Shown: positions 5,908-7,996 of the stretch, in pieces
Layout of the letters: every line of letters starts with the position of its first letter
Numbering within the stretch: the first letter of the stretch is position 1
Source: Candidatus Eiseniibacteriota bacterium
GTDB taxonomy: Bacteria > Eisenbacteria > RBG-16-71-46 > JAFGJU01
Length of the DNA stretch: 7,996 nucleotides
Direction of reading: 5' to 3'
Assembly (NCBI GenBank): GCA_016928935.1
Contig: JAFGJU010000167.1
Location: 1-7,996 of the forward strand
The notes under the pieces: generated by a model
Seen by the model: the letters and a program-made list of their open reading frames with translations, nothing else
Databases searched by the model: none
Told to the model about the DNA's origin: nothing
Position numbers and translations under genes: made by a program

Positions 5908-6640
5908 ATTTCCCCGTGGCAGTCTTGGGGTCGGTCTTCTCCGTCGTCTTCGCCTCGGGCTTGGCTTGCGTCTTGGCCTTCTCGGCCTTCACGTAGTCGG
6001 CCCGCGGCATTACGGTCACCTTCTTAAGCCACACCGGCTCTACCGGGATGCTGGGCTCGGGCCCTTTGACCGGGACGCTGCCTATCTTCTCCACCACGCC
6101 CATTCCCTTCATGACCCGCCCGAACACTGTGTACTGCCCGTCCAGGAATGCTTTGTCCTCGAGGCACACGAAGAACTGCGAGCCCGCGCTGTTGGGAGAG
6201 GCGGCCCTGGCCATTGAGAGCGTGCCCTTCAAGTGGTTCCGAGCGTTGAACTCCGCGTTTATCGTGTACCCGGGCCCGCCCGTGCCGTCGTTGCTCGGGT
6301 CCGCGTCCTTGGTGAGCGGGTCTCCGCCCTGAATCATGAAACCTTTTATCACTCTGTGGAATCTGGTCCCGTCGTAGAAACCCGACTTGGCCAGCTTCTT
6401 GAAGTTCCGCACGTGATTGGGCGCGTCCTTCGGGAAGAACTCGAGCACGAACGTGCCGTGGTTGGTTTCCATTATCGCGACTTCGTCCGGCTCCGCCGCC
6501 GGCGCGGCCGCTTTTCCCTTCGCGGGTGCCGATTGCTTACTCTGCACCTTCGAACCCTCCTGGGCAAGAGACACTCCCGAGATGACCGCCGCAATCAGAA
6601 GAAAAACCGCCGCGCACGCCAGAATCCGGCCTGCTTTCAT
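5906..6640 (-). CDS. Exported cyclophilin-type peptidyl-prolyl cis-trans isomerase
   Basis: A 244-residue protein that should isomerise X-Pro bonds in proteins outside the cytoplasm. A signal peptide occupies about 1-26: MKAGR, a hydrophobic core, then a likely cut after SLA. An Ala/Lys/Pro linker runs to about 51, and the cyclophilin domain covers about 52-212. Active-site residues are present: FHRVI with the catalytic R96, FMIQGGD (101-107), SQFFVCL (154-160) and LDGQYTVFGRV (166-176). F165 replaces the Trp that binds cyclosporin in human CypA, a common bacterial state. The last 30 residues are a Lys/Thr/Glu/Pro/Ala-rich low-complexity tail of unknown role. The ATG has a strong SD (GGGAGGT, 6 nt away). 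The gene lies 28 nt after the TPR gene, probably in one transcript. There is no lipobox, so it is soluble periplasmic/extracytoplasmic unless the signal anchor is retained. Confidence 0.94.
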   Translation of the reverse strand: MKAGRILACAAVFLLIAAVISGVSLAQEGSKVQSKQSAPAKGKAAAPAAEPDEVAIMETNHGTFVLEFFPKDAPNHVRNFKKLAKSGFYDGTRFHRVIKGFMIQGGDPLTKDADPSNDGTGGPGYTINAEFNARNHLKGTLSMARAASPNSAGSQFFVCLEDKAFLDGQYTVFGRVMKGMGVVEKIGSVPVKGPEPSIPVEPVWLKKVTVMPRADYVKAEKAKTQAKPEAKTTEKTDPKTATGK

Positions 6641-6668
6641 TTCGCTACCTCCCTAAACGATGTTCCCG

Positions 6669-7868
6669 TCAATAACCCAGCTCTTCCCTTTCCTTCAGGG
6701 CTTCCCTCCTCTTTATCAGCTTTTCCTGTCTCTCTATTTGTTTCTCCGCGTAGGCCCCCCACTGCGGGTCCGACAGCACTTCTTCGAACTTGGCCCTGGC
6801 GCCTTCGTAGTCCGTCATCTTCTCGAGCGCCCTGGCCCACGCACATATCAGGCAGGGGTCCTTTTTGTTGAGCGTCAGACCCTTCTTTGCGATGTCTATC
6901 GCCTCCGCGGGCCTCTTCGCGTCGGAGTACAAGAACCCGAGGCTGCACATGGACTGCATGTTGTCGGGCTCCGCGGCGAGCACCCTTTCGTAATTGACGA
7001 TCGCTGAGTCAGTCTGCTCGTTTTCCTCGTACGCCATTGCCAAGTTGAACCGCTGGTCCACGCTGTTCGGCTCCACGGCCAGCACTTTCCTGTGCATCTC
7101 GACCGCCTTCGGATAGGCCTCGAGCTTCATGTACAGCCGCGCAAGAGACCTGATGGCGTTCATGTCGCTGTTGTCCATCGAGTACAAGCGTTCGTAGACG
7201 CTCTTGGCCTCAGCCAGAAGGTCGTTGTCACGGCACAGCTTCCCGAAGGCCGCCAGGACCTCCTTGTCGCCGGGCTTCAGCTCAATCGCCTTCTGGTACG
7301 CCATGGCAGCCTCGGCCACCAGCCCCTTCTGCCCGTACGCGAACGCGAGGGCCGAGAACGCATCGGGGTTGGCCGGCATGAGCTCTATTATCTTCTTGTA
7401 CTCCTCGACCGCCTGGTCCAGGGAGCCGTGCAGCCCGTAGGCGTATCCCAGGTTGTAGTGCATGGCGGCCAGCCTTTCCGGCACGTCGGGAGTCCTCTCC
7501 AGAGCCTTCTTGAAAGCGCTGACCGCGTCGCCGTAATCTCTCATCTCTATGTAGGCGAAACCCAGGCTGGTGAACGCTTCCGCGAACTCGGGGTCGAACT
7601 CGGCGGCCTCCAGGAACTTCTCAACCGCGCTGGCGTAGTCCTTGTCGGTCATCAGTAATGTGCCTTCCTGGAAGGCTCTCTGCGCCGCATCCTTGAGCGC
7701 GATGGCTGCCCTGGTCTTGGAGGTCTCCCCTTCGTCCGCGGCGGCAGTGGCAGTCGCCGTACCGAAGGAGGCCGTCAAAGCGCCACACATCAGCAGGGCA
7801 AGCAGCGCGGGTAACGTGAACCGGAGTATGGACGAACGGACTCTCGGTCCAACAAGGGAGCTAACCAT
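6669..7868 (-). CDS. Exported TPR-repeat protein, function unknown
   Basis: A 399-residue protein. The N-terminus has R10 and R11, a hydrophobic stretch (about 19-34) and an Ala/Thr-rich cut region near 40-44, which looks like a signal peptide. C28 sits in LLMCG, but Met before the Cys does not fit a lipobox. From about 62 to 373 there are roughly nine tandem 34-residue TPR units, many with the canonical pattern, for example ALAFAYGQKG (173-182) and FNLAMAYEEN (274-283), and P near position 32 of each unit. The last 25 residues are a charged Glu/Lys/Arg helix, possibly a short coiled coil. TPRs bind protein partners, and the operon mate is a cyclophilin, so a role in envelope protein assembly is plausible but unproven. 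The ATG at 7868 is chosen for its AAGGAG SD (7 nt away) and the signal peptide. A frame reaching 7961 would cross the promoter. Confidence 0.9.
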   Translation of the reverse strand: MVSSLVGPRVRSSILRFTLPALLALLMCGALTASFGTATATAAADEGETSKTRAAIALKDAAQRAFQEGTLLMTDKDYASAVEKFLEAAEFDPEFAEAFTSLGFAYIEMRDYGDAVSAFKKALERTPDVPERLAAMHYNLGYAYGLHGSLDQAVEEYKKIIELMPANPDAFSALAFAYGQKGLVAEAAMAYQKAIELKPGDKEVLAAFGKLCRDNDLLAEAKSVYERLYSMDNSDMNAIRSLARLYMKLEAYPKAVEMHRKVLAVEPNSVDQRFNLAMAYEENEQTDSAIVNYERVLAAEPDNMQSMCSLGFLYSDAKRPAEAIDIAKKGLTLNKKDPCLICAWARALEKMTDYEGARAKFEEVLSDPQWGAYAEKQIERQEKLIKRREALKEREELGY

Positions 7869-7952
7869 CGTGTCACTCCTTTCCTTATCGAGCCGTTTGT
7901 GACGAGCAGGGCGCCCGGGACACTCTCCGGGCCGGAAAGCGCGTACTGGGCG

Positions 7953-7981
7953 AACATACAAAGGCGGCGGCGCTTTGTCAA
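7953..7981 (-). promoter_or_regulatory. Sigma70 promoter of the TPR-cyclophilin operon
   Basis: On the minus strand a consensus -35 box TTGACA (7981-7976), a 17-nt spacer and a -10 box TATGTT (7958-7953, 4 of 6 consensus). Transcription would start near 7946, leaving a leader of about 78 nt before the ATG at 7868. No operator-like dyad is evident around it. Confidence 0.7.
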
Positions 7982-7996
7982 GCCAGAGAATACCAC

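Noticed and set aside
5536..6027. 163-codon plus-strand frame in the intergenic region
   Set aside because: It crosses the IscR operator and terminator and runs antisense into the cyclophilin gene, with no domain and no clear ribosome-binding site.
7869..7961. N-terminal extension of the TPR protein
   Set aside because: It would start inside the promoter region near the -10 box and bury the signal peptide. The ATG at 7868 has a good SD.

Overview
The window is G+C-rich bacterial DNA, densely coded, with every protein gene on the minus strand and one tRNA gene on the plus strand. Strong Shine-Dalgarno sites, GTG starts and sigma70-type promoter boxes fit a Gram-negative-style bacterium. Two genes begin with signal peptides for export. 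I cannot name the phylum: an iscR-iscS-iscU-mnmA order without iscA, hscBA or fdx occurs in deltaproteobacteria-like and several uncultured lineages, and the sequence alone does not choose between them.

Layout in minus-strand reading order, from the right edge: (1) 7981-6669, a sigma70-like promoter and an exported protein with about nine TPR repeats. (2) 6640-5906, an exported cyclophilin-type peptidyl-prolyl isomerase 28 nt downstream, probably the same operon, followed by a stop-codon hairpin and an intrinsic terminator. (3) 5905-5465, a 441-bp intergenic region with the terminator, several inverted repeats, and a promoter overlapped by an Rrf2/IscR-type palindrome. (4) 5464-2121, a four-gene Fe-S/sulfur-transfer operon: Rrf2 regulator (iscR), cysteine desulfurase (iscS), scaffold (iscU) and tRNA 2-thiouridylase (mnmA). 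(5) 2046-1973, a plus-strand tRNA-Arg(ACG) with its own promoter. (6) 1769 to the left edge, a P1B-type Zn/Cd/Pb ATPase of the ZntA/CadA class, whose C-terminus lies outside the window.

How the genes fit together: IscS takes sulfur from cysteine as a persulfide and passes it to IscU for cluster assembly and to MnmA for 2-thiolation of tRNA U34. IscR probably senses cluster supply and represses the operon through the palindrome in its own promoter. The cyclophilin/TPR pair looks like a cell-envelope folding or scaffolding unit. The metal ATPase is a separate transcription unit.

Nothing here amounts to a clearly new system. The points most worth a second look are the IscR operator, the arginine-rich tail and cysteine spacing of IscR, the all-cysteine CxxC...C version of MnmA, the structured iscS-iscU spacer with a G8 tract, and the hairpin-rich 441-bp gap.
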